A program made the translations under genes and the position numbers. From Planctomycetota bacterium (lineage in GTDB: Bacteria > Planctomycetota > Phycisphaerae > Phycisphaerales > UBA1924): 64,000 bases of DNA. Under the pieces are notes generated by a model. The model worked only from the letters and a program-made list of their open reading frames with translations, had not been told where the DNA came from and ran no database searches. This document shows, piece after piece, positions 9,219 to 17,224 of this stretch. The stretch spans positions 1 through 64,000 of the forward strand of contig JANRJM010000013.1 of NCBI GenBank assembly GCA_033763975.1, written 5' to 3'. The number at the start of each line of letters is the position of its first letter. The first letter of the stretch is position 1.

Positions 9219-11747
9219 ATGCGCACGTCCGCCGCTCTGTCCCTCGCTCTCGCCGCCGGCGCCGCCGCCCAGACCATCACCTGCCAGCCCGACGGGCACG
9301 GGAACGATGTCGTAGTCGAGCTGTGGGACTCCCCCCGGCCTCTGGCGCTGCCGGGTGGCGGGTACACGGATCGCGTGGCGGCGGAGTTCCTCTCGCTGAA
9401 CGTCGACCCCGAGGGCGACCTGCCCAAGGAGGTCGCGATCACGCCGGACGGGCGCACCGCGCTCGTGGTGCACATGGGCACGCTGCCGCTCTCGGGCGGG
9501 CTGCTGAGCTTTGTTGACATCGCGACGCAGACCACGACGGGCTCGGTCCCGCTGGGGCAGTTGCCGGTGCAGGTGGCGGTATCGCCCGACGGGCGATACG
9601 CGGTGACGCCCAACGTCTTCTCGAACGACGTGACGATCGTGGACCTGACGACGCGGACGGTGGCGTTCACCGTGCCCGTCACCGGAACGCAGCCCTTCCG
9701 CGCCGAGATCACCAGCGACAGCCGCTTCGCGATCGTGGCCGTGACGAACAACGCGACGACCACCGCGTTCGCCGTGATCGACCTCATGACGGGCGTGGAG
9801 GTCCGGTCGATCCCCGCGGGCTCGCAGGGGGCCATCGGCGCGTGGGGCACGCCCGAGTTCGGGATGAGCGGCCCGCTGCACAGCAAGTTCACGCTGACCC
9901 CGGACGGCACGCGCATCCTGCTGCCCGTGAGCACGACCGCGGCACCTCGGTTCGCCGTCTACGACGTCGCGACCGGCGTCGAACTCGCGTCCATCCCGGT
10001 GGCGGCGAGCCCGCGCAGCGTGGACGTCAGCGCGGACGGCACGCGGGCCGTCGTGGGGCACGAGGGGAGCGCCCAGCGCGTGAGCGTGATCGACCTCACG
10101 ACCAACACGCTGCTGGCCAGCCACCCGACGGGCGTGAACCTGTCGGAGCAGGTGATCCGCCTCACGCCCGACAACTCGCACGCGATCGCCGCGATCAGCA
10201 ACAACGTGATCTTCGTCGATCTCGCCAGCGGCGTGGTCGACGCGACGATCATGACCGGCAGCGTCGGCGACATCGAGATCGTCGACTCGACCACCGCGTT
10301 CGTCTCGAACTTCAACTCGCGCGTGATCGACATCTCGTCGCGCACGCTCGTCGCGACGCTCCCGCTGGCGGCGTGCGTGGAGACCGCGGTGACGCGCGGG
10401 ATCTCGCCCGCCCGGGCCGTCACCGTCAACAGCCGCTTCCGCGAGGACGTGCACTTCTACACCATCACGGGCGCCACGAGCACGGCCGACGGGTTCATCC
10501 GCAGCGGGCCCTTGCCCGAGGCCGACGCGACCAAGCCCCTGGCCATCTCGCCCGACGGCGCGACGCTGGTGGCGGGCAACCCGGTGTCGCGCAACGTCTC
10601 GATCATCGACACGGGCTCGCGCACCGTCCGCGCGACCATCGACACGGGCGACCGCATCGGGGGCGTGGCGGTGACGCCCGACGGACAGACCGCGGTCGCG
10701 GTGAACTCCGACAGCAACACCGTGTCGATCATCGACCTGAACACCGACGCGGTGGTCGCCACGCTGCCGGTCGTGACGCGCCCGTGGCATGTCAAGATCT
10801 CGCCCGACGGGTCGACGGCCGCGGTGCTCACCGTCGCCGGAACGGACGCGATCGTCTTCATCGACCTCAACGGCGCCGCGAGCAGCATCATCGGCTCGAC
10901 GATCGCCGGCCAGACGGGCTCGGCGCAGGGGTACGCCTACACGGACGTGAGCGGGATCGAGTTCAGCCCGGACGGCGCCACGCTGGCCGTGTGCCGCAGC
11001 TTCGACGACCTCATCCGACTCATCGACGTCGGCACGCGCGCGGTGATCGCCGACGTGCCGGTGGGCGACTTCCCGATGCGCATCACCTTCACGCCCGACG
11101 GCGCCAAGGCGTTCGTCACCAACGCGTTCAGCGACTCCGTGCAAGTCCTGGCGATGAACGGCGCCGCCTCCTCGGTCGTCGCGACGATCGCGGGCATCGA
11201 CTTCCCCTTCACCACCGTCATCGACGCGGCGGGGCAGTACGCCTATGTCAACAACGTGGGCACGTCGCCCCGCATCTCGATCTTTGACGTCGCGGCGAAC
11301 GCGCTGCTCACGTCGCTCACGCTCTCGGGCGGCAACCCGCGCGACATGGTGCTGACGCCCGACGGCACGCTGCTCGTCGCCGGGGCCGACACCACGGGGG
11401 GCAAGCTGTACGTCGTGAACGCCGCGGGCGCGTCGAGCAGCGTCGAGGAGATCGTCCCGCTCGCGGCGTCGCCCTTCATGATCGTGCACGCCGGCGACAT
11501 CGCGGCGATCTCGCAGCCCGTGCCCGACGGCGTGGACCTCGTCGACTTCGGTGCGCCGTGCGACCCGGACGTCAACCAGGACGGCAACGTCGATCAGGAC
11601 GACATCGCGTGCCTGGCGCAGGCCGTCGCGGGTAGCCCGGAGTGCCTCGGCGGCGGGGTCGATCCCGACTTCAACCGCGACGGCAACGTCGACCAGGACG
11701 ACATCTCGAGCCTCGAGCAGGTCGTCGCCGGCGCCGAGTGCCCGTAG
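9219..11747 (+). CDS. Exported YVTN-type beta-propeller protein with dockerin-like tail
   Basis: 842 residues, ATG 9219 with AAGAGGA eight bases upstream. The signal peptide is MRTSAALSLALAAGAAAQ. Around fifteen repeats of about 45 residues carry the hallmarks SPDGxxA, NxxSNxVSIIDL, TxxVVATLPV and GxxPxxVxxTPDG. These are YVTN/Ncl-like blades, probably forming two propellers. The last 64 residues are the paired tail in its longer-linker version (CLGGGVDPDFN), ending AECP. YVTN propellers are usually surface binding or adhesive proteins, and no active site is visible. The stop codon lies about 96 bp from the oppositely oriented tRNA-Leu. Confidence 0.85.
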   Translation: MRTSAALSLALAAGAAAQTITCQPDGHGNDVVVELWDSPRPLALPGGGYTDRVAAEFLSLNVDPEGDLPKEVAITPDGRTALVVHMGTLPLSGGLLSFVDIATQTTTGSVPLGQLPVQVAVSPDGRYAVTPNVFSNDVTIVDLTTRTVAFTVPVTGTQPFRAEITSDSRFAIVAVTNNATTTAFAVIDLMTGVEVRSIPAGSQGAIGAWGTPEFGMSGPLHSKFTLTPDGTRILLPVSTTAAPRFAVYDVATGVELASIPVAASPRSVDVSADGTRAVVGHEGSAQRVSVIDLTTNTLLASHPTGVNLSEQVIRLTPDNSHAIAAISNNVIFVDLASGVVDATIMTGSVGDIEIVDSTTAFVSNFNSRVIDISSRTLVATLPLAACVETAVTRGISPARAVTVNSRFREDVHFYTITGATSTADGFIRSGPLPEADATKPLAISPDGATLVAGNPVSRNVSIIDTGSRTVRATIDTGDRIGGVAVTPDGQTAVAVNSDSNTVSIIDLNTDAVVATLPVVTRPWHVKISPDGSTAAVLTVAGTDAIVFIDLNGAASSIIGSTIAGQTGSAQGYAYTDVSGIEFSPDGATLAVCRSFDDLIRLIDVGTRAVIADVPVGDFPMRITFTPDGAKAFVTNAFSDSVQVLAMNGAASSVVATIAGIDFPFTTVIDAAGQYAYVNNVGTSPRISIFDVAANALLTSLTLSGGNPRDMVLTPDGTLLVAGADTTGGKLYVVNAAGASSSVEEIVPLAASPFMIVHAGDIAAISQPVPDGVDLVDFGAPCDPDVNQDGNVDQDDIACLAQAVAGSPECLGGGVDPDFNRDGNVDQDDISSLEQVVAGAECP

Positions 11748-11842
11748 ACCGACAGGATCGACGACGCGTCGCCGGCGGCCCATCTGCGGCCGCGCGCGGG
11801 GGTCCAAGGCCCCCGGGTTCCTGCGCTGCGCCGGGTCTGAAG

Positions 11843-11925
11843 TGCGGGCGACAGGACTTGAACCTGCACGGCCTTTCGGCCACGGGAACCTAAATCCCGT
11901 GCGTCTGCCATTTCGCCACGCCCGC
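11843..11925 (-). tRNA. tRNA-Leu, anticodon UAG
   Basis: Acceptor stem GCGGGCG (11919-11925) pairs with CGCCCGC (11844-11850), with discriminator A at 11843. The anticodon stem CGGGA/TCCCG encloses loop TTTAGGT, giving UAG. The long class II variable arm (GGCCGAAAGGCC) is typical of tRNA-Leu. The T arm is CAGG-TTCAAGT-CCTG. CCA is not encoded. It is the only feature between the YVTN gene and the DoxX gene besides their untranslated regions. Confidence 0.95.
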
Positions 11926-12105
11926 GTTCCTCATCCATCGTATTCGAGGCGGGTTCGCACCCGATCGGACCCCGCCCGCAGCGCGTTGGCGCTGAATGTG
12001 CGGCGGGAACCCGCGGCGTGCCGACGTATCGGGGTTCGGCCCGGGCCGCGGGATGAACGGAACCCGCGGGCGCCGACGCCGAACAACCGGCCGAGGGAGG
12101 TTCGC

Positions 12106-12945
12106 GTGCCCGCCATGTCCCGTTCGCAGATGCTCGCGCCGCTGCTCTTGCGCCTCGCCCTCGGCGTCACGTTCGTCTGGGCGGGCATGGGCAAGTTGTT
12201 CGCCGAGATGGACGTGCAGGGCGAGCGGGCCGCCATGCTGGCGAACTGGGGCTCGCTCGAGAAAGCGCCCGCCAAGACTCCGCCCGCGCCAGAGGGCGAC
12301 GCGATTCCCGGCGAGGCGCGGCCCGAGGGGCGGCCCGACGCCCAGCCGGACGAGCGGCCCGTGCCGCGGGACCCATTGCCCCCCGCCACGCAGGGGCGCG
12401 TTCGGCCGGCGTACTTCGCGGACACGTACGACGCGTCAGACTTTCCCGAACCCGTGCGCACGCGGCGCGTGAACGGGCTGGCGCTGCTCGTGCACGCGGC
12501 GGCGTTCCCGCAGGCACGCGAGGACGGGTCGACCCCGATGGCGCTCTGGCCCGGGTTCGCGGCCCAGGGGCGCATGCCCGTGTATGTCGCGTGGGGCGTG
12601 GCGCTCACCGAGCTCGCCGGGGGCGGGATGCTGCTCATCGGGCTGCTCACGCGCCTGGCCGCCCTGGGCATCGCGGGCTCGATGCTCGGCGCGATGTGGC
12701 TGACGGAGATCGGGCCGGCCATCCAGAAGGGGCAGACGGTCCTCGGCTTCCTGCCCGATCGGCCCGGGCTGTACACGCCCGCGATGTCGCCCGACGGGTA
12801 CGTGAGTCTGCTGTGGCAGGCGGCGTTGCTCGCGATGGCGCTCGCGATCGTGCTGCTGGGCCCGGGAATGCTCGCGCTCGACCACGCGATGCGCTCCTCG
12901 CCGGTGCGCCCGCCCGCGCCACGTCCCGCGCCGACGCACGAGTGA
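12106..12945 (+). CDS. DoxX-like integral membrane protein
   Basis: 279 residues from GTG 12106, chosen because GAGGGAGG sits five bases upstream; ATG 12115 is 14 bases away. The first membrane helix carries the DoxX signature (LLRLALGVTFVWAGMGKLF). Then comes an unusually long ~110-residue hydrophilic, Pro/Ala-rich insertion (about residues 45-155). Three more helices follow: WGVALTELAGGGMLLIGL, AALGIAGSMLGAMW and the terminal LLAMALAIVLLGPG. DoxX proteins are small inner-membrane proteins linked to quinone or redox functions. The specific substrate here is unknown. Confidence 0.8.
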   Translation: MPAMSRSQMLAPLLLRLALGVTFVWAGMGKLFAEMDVQGERAAMLANWGSLEKAPAKTPPAPEGDAIPGEARPEGRPDAQPDERPVPRDPLPPATQGRVRPAYFADTYDASDFPEPVRTRRVNGLALLVHAAAFPQAREDGSTPMALWPGFAAQGRMPVYVAWGVALTELAGGGMLLIGLLTRLAALGIAGSMLGAMWLTEIGPAIQKGQTVLGFLPDRPGLYTPAMSPDGYVSLLWQAALLAMALAIVLLGPGMLALDHAMRSSPVRPPAPRPAPTHE

Positions 12946-12960
12946 CGCGCGCCGTCCGCT

Positions 12961-12972
12961 TAGAATGAGGCA
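12961..12972 (+). promoter_or_regulatory. Possible -10 element for a leaderless transcript
   Basis: TAGAAT at 12961-12966 lies six bases before ATG 12972, so transcription would start at or next to the start codon. No good -35 was found. Speculative. Confidence 0.25.
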
Positions 12973-14042
12973 TGCCCGCACCGGAGGCGCGCCGCATGCA
13001 CTGGCGGGTTCGAACACTCGCGATCGCGGCGTCCGCGTGCCTGCACGTGGTGCTGCTGGTGGCCATCGCGCGGGTCACGGTCTTCGAAGAGACTCCTTCC
13101 CCGCGGGCGGCGAGGCTGACCGACGCGCCCGCCACGACGCTCTCGCTCGCGCCCCCCGCGCCGACCGACACGGCGCCGACCGAGACGCCGCAGCCGCCGG
13201 ACCTTCCGGCACCGGAAGAAGACGCGCCGGCGCCCGCTCCCGAGCCGCCCGAGCCGCCTGTAACTGGAGCAGCGGCACCCGACGAGCCCGCATCGACGCC
13301 CCCGCGCCTGTTCATTCAGCCGGCGCCGACGGCGGGAACGCCGGATCTGGTGGTGGTCGACCGTCCGTCGCCCCGCTCCGCCCCGCCCGAGCCGGCGCTC
13401 CCGCCGCCAACGGCGCCCGAGGTTGAGCCGCCCCCGCCGACCTTTACCGCGTCGTTCGCGGGGGTAGAGGGCGTGCGGGCCCGGCGGATCGTGTACGTCA
13501 TCGATTCGTCGGCGGCGATGGTGCCGACGCTGCGCTTCGTGAAGCAGGAACTCGCGCGGTCGCTCGCGCGCCTGGACGCGCGCCAGTCGTTCCAGATCAT
13601 CGCGTTCCGGCGACCGCCCGGCGCCGACACCGACGATGTCGCCCGGCTGACGGGCGAGGACGGCTTTCTCGAGGCCTCCGCGTCGAGCCGCGATCGAGCG
13701 GCGGCGTGGGTGGAACGCGTGCAGCCGCTCGGCTCGTCCTACCCGCTGGCGGGCCTGCGGGCCGCGTTGGAACTGCGGCCCGACCTGGTGTTCCTGCTGA
13801 CCACGAGCATCCCGCGATCGGAAAACTCGCAGTGGGGCGACGGCGTGGAGGCGACGCTGGAGGCGCTGGACCGTCTGAACCCGATCGATCCGCGCACGGG
13901 CGAGCGTGCCGCGGTCATCAAGACCGTGCAGATCTTGAACGAGGACGCGACCGGCCTGCTGCGGGCCATCGCCGAGGCGCACGGCGACGGCGAGGGGTCT
14001 CACCGGGTGGTGCCGGGCGCACGGCGCGAAGAAGCGCCCTGA
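12972..14042 (+). CDS. Membrane-anchored VWA-like domain protein
   Basis: 356 residues. One membrane helix lies near the N-terminus (about 15-37, IAASACLHVVLLVAIARVTVF). A Pro/Ala/Glu-rich periplasmic linker (about 45-155) resembles that of TonB-type proteins. A von Willebrand A-like domain then begins at RRIVYVIDSSAAMVP. The metal site motif, normally D-x-S-x-S, reads D178-S-S-A-A182, so the second Ser is replaced. Later motifs include SSYPLAGLRAALELRPDLVFLLTTS. A protein-interaction role is plausible but metal binding may be altered. It follows doxX by 26 bp. Confidence 0.75.
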   Translation: MPAPEARRMHWRVRTLAIAASACLHVVLLVAIARVTVFEETPSPRAARLTDAPATTLSLAPPAPTDTAPTETPQPPDLPAPEEDAPAPAPEPPEPPVTGAAAPDEPASTPPRLFIQPAPTAGTPDLVVVDRPSPRSAPPEPALPPPTAPEVEPPPPTFTASFAGVEGVRARRIVYVIDSSAAMVPTLRFVKQELARSLARLDARQSFQIIAFRRPPGADTDDVARLTGEDGFLEASASSRDRAAAWVERVQPLGSSYPLAGLRAALELRPDLVFLLTTSIPRSENSQWGDGVEATLEALDRLNPIDPRTGERAAVIKTVQILNEDATGLLRAIAEAHGDGEGSHRVVPGARREEAP

Positions 14043-14067
14043 GATACCGCACGCGTCCCGAACCCCC

Positions 14068-14124
14068 TGTGCGCAAGCCGGAAATCTGCGCACAAACCGG
14101 CGGGTCTGCTTGACCGGTGCGCAG
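14068..14124 (+). promoter_or_regulatory. Three-arm inverted repeat (mutually exclusive hairpins) upstream of the sugar dehydrogenase gene
   Basis: tgtgcgca (14068-14075) pairs perfectly with tgcgcaca (14087-14094). The overlapping ctgcgcac (14086-14093) pairs perfectly with gtgcgcag (14117-14124). The two hairpins cannot coexist. All three arms contain TGCGCA, so they could equally be repeated operator half-sites. The downstream arm overlaps the spacer of the candidate promoter at 14110-14137. Confidence 0.45.
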
Positions 14125-14137
14125 GACGTCTCAGACT
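14110..14137 (+). promoter_or_regulatory. Putative promoter of the PQQ-type dehydrogenase gene
   Basis: TTGACC (14110-14115), 16-bp spacer, CAGACT (14132-14137), about 60 bp before ATG 14199. Confidence 0.4.
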
Positions 14138-14198
14138 GCAGTCTCTCGGACGCTCCGACGGGAAGGACGGGTCCGAGAATCCAGAGGAGAATGATCCC

Positions 14199-15725
14199 AT
14201 GCGTATCGCGCGCGCGGTGACGGCGGCGGCGGTGAGTGTGCTCGGCGGGGCGGCGGGGTCGGCGCTCGCGCAGCCCCTGCTCAACGGGCAGTTGGTGGCC
14301 TCGGGCCTTGCGACCCCCATCTACGTGACGGCGCCGGCGGGCGACACGTCGCGGATCTTCGTGATCGAGCAGCGCTCGGGCAGCACCGGGCGCATCCGGA
14401 TCATCAACATCCCCGCGAACACGCTCAACGGCACGCCCTACCTCTCGATCTCGCCGGTCAGCACGGGGAGCGAGCAGGGCCTGCTCGGGCTGGCCTTCCA
14501 TCCGAACTTCATGCAGAACGGGTACTTCTATGTGAACTACACCGAGCCGCCGGTCAGCGGCGTGAGCGCGGGCTCCACCGTGATCGCGCGGTACCGCGCG
14601 ACCGGGGGCAACCCGATGTCCGCGACGGCCGACGCGGCGAGCGCCAGCCTGGTGCTCCGCATCCCGCAGCCGGACGCCAACCACAACGGCGGGTGGATCG
14701 GCTTCGGGCCCGACGGATACCTCTACATCGCGACCGGCGACGGCGGGTGCTTCAACGACGTCACGTGCACCGCGCCGAACCCGCCGAGCGCCTTCCCGCA
14801 CTCGGCGGGCGGGAACGCGCAGGACATCACCGACAACCTGCTCGGCAAGATGCTGCGCATCGACGTGGACGGGGCGGACAACATCCCTGGCAACGCCGAC
14901 GACGACGGCTTCCCCGCCGACACGGCCAGGAACTACGCGGTGCCGTCCGACAACCCCTTCGTGGGCGTCACCGGCGACGACGAGATCTTCGCGTTCGGGC
15001 TGCGCAACCCGTGGCGGAACGCGTTCGATCGCGGGACGGGCGACTTCTGGATCGCCGACGTGGGGCAAGACCAGCGCGAGGAGATCAACGCGGTGCCGGC
15101 GGGCACGCTCGCGGGGCGTAACTTCGGCTGGCGCTGCATGGAGGGCACGCGGTGCACGGGGCTCTCGGGGTGCACGTGCAACGCGCCGGCGCTGACGCTG
15201 CCGGTGGCGGAGTACCGGCACTCGGGCTCGGCGGGACCGATCACGATGACCGGGTGCTCGATCACCGGGGGCTACGTCTACCGGGGGTCGGCGATCCCCT
15301 GCTTCCGCGGGCATTACATCTTCGCGGACTTCTGCACGCCGCAGATCTGGTCGTTCCGCCTGGGCGCGGGCAACGTGCTCGAGAACGTCGTGAACCGCAC
15401 CGTCGAACTGGAGCCCGCGGGCACGCCGTCGATCGCGAACATCTCGTCGTTCGGCGAGGACGCCAGCGGCGAACTCTACATCTGCGACCGCGCGGGCGAG
15501 GTCTTCAAGATCGTCTCGGCGGGCAACTGCCCCTCGTGCGAGCCGGACATCAACAACGACGGGAACGTGGACCAGGACGACGTGGCCTGCCTGACGCAGG
15601 CGGTCGCGGGCGACTCGGGCTGCCTGGGCGCGGGGATCGATCCGGACTTCAACCAGGACGGCAACGTCGACCAGGACGACATCGCGGCGCTCGAGCAGGT
15701 GGTCGCTGGCGCGCCCTGCCCCTGA
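14199..15725 (+). CDS. PQQ-dependent sugar dehydrogenase-like enzyme (GSDH family) with dockerin-like tail
   Basis: 508 residues, ATG 14199 with AGAGGAG upstream. The signal peptide ends near SALAQ (residue 25). The body (about 28-440) is a soluble glucose/sorbosone dehydrogenase-type six-blade propeller: GLATPIYVTAPAGD, IFVIEQRSG, GLLGLAFHPNF, NHNGGWIGFGPDGYLYIATGDGG, FGLRNPWRNAFD and WIADVGQDQREEIN. Family members oxidise sugars using pyrroloquinoline quinone and calcium. The cysteines in RCMEGTRCTGLSGCTC suggest disulfides outside the cytoplasm. The C-terminal 62 residues are the paired tail with the longer linker (CLGAGIDPDFN). No PQQ biosynthesis gene lies in this window, so activity is inferred from family only. 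Confidence 0.85.
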   Translation: MRIARAVTAAAVSVLGGAAGSALAQPLLNGQLVASGLATPIYVTAPAGDTSRIFVIEQRSGSTGRIRIINIPANTLNGTPYLSISPVSTGSEQGLLGLAFHPNFMQNGYFYVNYTEPPVSGVSAGSTVIARYRATGGNPMSATADAASASLVLRIPQPDANHNGGWIGFGPDGYLYIATGDGGCFNDVTCTAPNPPSAFPHSAGGNAQDITDNLLGKMLRIDVDGADNIPGNADDDGFPADTARNYAVPSDNPFVGVTGDDEIFAFGLRNPWRNAFDRGTGDFWIADVGQDQREEINAVPAGTLAGRNFGWRCMEGTRCTGLSGCTCNAPALTLPVAEYRHSGSAGPITMTGCSITGGYVYRGSAIPCFRGHYIFADFCTPQIWSFRLGAGNVLENVVNRTVELEPAGTPSIANISSFGEDASGELYICDRAGEVFKIVSAGNCPSCEPDINNDGNVDQDDVACLTQAVAGDSGCLGAGIDPDFNQDGNVDQDDIAALEQVVAGAPCP

Positions 15726-15758
15726 CCGACCGCCGACGCGGGCGGGCAGAGAGTTGAC

Positions 15759-15793
15759 CGCGCCCGTGCGCCACCGCGCGCGGGCGCGTTTTT
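15759..15793 (+). terminator. Rho-independent terminator
   Basis: An 8-bp stem (cgcgcccg at 15759-15766 with 15781-15788) encloses a further short inner stem, followed by ttttt at 15789-15793. It lies 34 bp after the sugar dehydrogenase stop. Confidence 0.8.
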
Positions 15794-15812
15794 CCGATCC
15801 GGAGCATTACTC

Positions 15813-17153
15813 ATGCGAACCCCGGCTGTTGTGTCATTGCTCGTGGCGAGCGCGGGTGCGCTCGCCCAGTCCACGTCGCCGGCCGTGTTCGTCGCGAACA
15901 ACGGCAACCTGCGCGGGAGCGTCACGTCGCTGCGGATCAACGCGGACGGCACGCTCGCGATGGTCCAGGACCTGGTGACGGCCGAGGTGCCCAGCGGGCA
16001 GAGCAACCCGGGGACGAACGCGTACGCGATCTCGATCAGCCCCGACGGGCGCTTCCTGGCGGTGTCGCACGCGACCGCCGCGACGATCACCGAGCGCATC
16101 ACGCTGATCCGCGTGAACCCGGACGCGACGCTCACGCTCACGGCGAACGCGACGACGCCCGACTCGCCGCTGGACGTGGAGTGGCTGACCGATCGGTACC
16201 TGGTCGCGACGCGGACGCGGTCGAGCGGCGCGAACGAGGTGATCCTGTACCGGTTCGACGAGACGGCGGTGACGCTGACAGAGGTCGACCGCGCGGGCGC
16301 GGGCTCGTTCGCCAGCCGCCTGGCGATCGCGGACGGGGGCTCGCTGGTCATCGTGAACGACTCGCCCCTGAGCGGGGGCGCGGTGCTGCGCGTCTTCCGG
16401 GTGGACTTCGAGGGCGAGACCATCGACGAGGTCGGCAGCGCCCCCACCGGAACGACGTACGCGCTGGGCATGGGCCTGACGCCCGACGGGACCATGCTGT
16501 ATGTCGGGGGCGGGGCGTCGACGCCCTACCGCGTGGGCGGGCTGTCGCTCGACATCTCGTCCGGCTCGCTGGCGGCGTTGCCCGGGTCGCCCTACACGTC
16601 GATCGGCACGTCGCCCAAGGAGTGCGTGGTGTCGCCCGACGGGCGGTTCGTGTACGTGGGGCACGGGACGGATTCGAGCATCCGCCTGCAACTGCGCGGG
16701 AACGACGGCGCGCTGAGCGAGTCCGGGCCGGTGTACGACGTGGGGATCCAGGGCTCGCTGGGCGACATGGCGACGCTGCGCCTCCCCGGGCCGACGCCGC
16801 TGGACCTGCTGCTCTTCACCGACAAAGAGACCTTCGACAACACGCCCCGGGGGATCTTCAGCGCCGAGATCACGCCCAACGGGCAGATCAACCTGCGCAC
16901 CACGCGCCTCGACACGGGCGCGATCTCGCCCAACGACCTCGCCGTATGGGCCGGGACGGGCGCCCCGCCCTGCGAGCCCGACTTCAACCAGGACGGCAGC
17001 GTCGACCAGTTCGACATCGCGTGCCTCGCGCTGGTGGTCGCGGGCGATCCATCGTGCGCGGCGAGCGACCCGGACTTCAACCGCGACGGGAACGTCGATC
17101 AGAACGACGTGCTCGCGCTCGAGCAGGTCGTCGCCGGCCAGCCCTGCCCGTAA
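15813..17153 (+). CDS. Lactonase-like beta-propeller exported protein with dockerin-like tail
   Basis: 446 residues, ATG 15813 with GGAG nearby. Signal peptide MRTPAVVSLLVASAGALAQ. The body has seven-blade lactonase/YVTN-like repeats: VFVANNGNLRGSVTSLRIN, ISISPDGRFLAVSH, GLTPDGTMLYVGGG, CVVSPDGRFVYVGHG. Family members include 6-phosphogluconolactonase-like and surface propellers. No lactonase active-site assignment is possible by eye. The tail is the most divergent of the set: first loop PDFNQDGSVDQFD, second PDFNRDGNVDQND. All four cysteines and the terminal Cys-Pro are kept. Confidence 0.8.
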   Translation: MRTPAVVSLLVASAGALAQSTSPAVFVANNGNLRGSVTSLRINADGTLAMVQDLVTAEVPSGQSNPGTNAYAISISPDGRFLAVSHATAATITERITLIRVNPDATLTLTANATTPDSPLDVEWLTDRYLVATRTRSSGANEVILYRFDETAVTLTEVDRAGAGSFASRLAIADGGSLVIVNDSPLSGGAVLRVFRVDFEGETIDEVGSAPTGTTYALGMGLTPDGTMLYVGGGASTPYRVGGLSLDISSGSLAALPGSPYTSIGTSPKECVVSPDGRFVYVGHGTDSSIRLQLRGNDGALSESGPVYDVGIQGSLGDMATLRLPGPTPLDLLLFTDKETFDNTPRGIFSAEITPNGQINLRTTRLDTGAISPNDLAVWAGTGAPPCEPDFNQDGSVDQFDIACLALVVAGDPSCAASDPDFNRDGNVDQNDVLALEQVVAGQPCP

Positions 17154-17224
17154 GAAGTGGGACACGACCTCCACAAGCCGCCGCGCGGGCCGCATCGGTC
17201 TCGCGAGCGCTGCGGAGCGCGTGT

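Noticed and set aside
11843-11925. tRNA-Leu as an attachment site for an integrated element
   Set aside because: No integrase, no repeated tRNA 3' fragment and no composition shift in the neighbouring genes.
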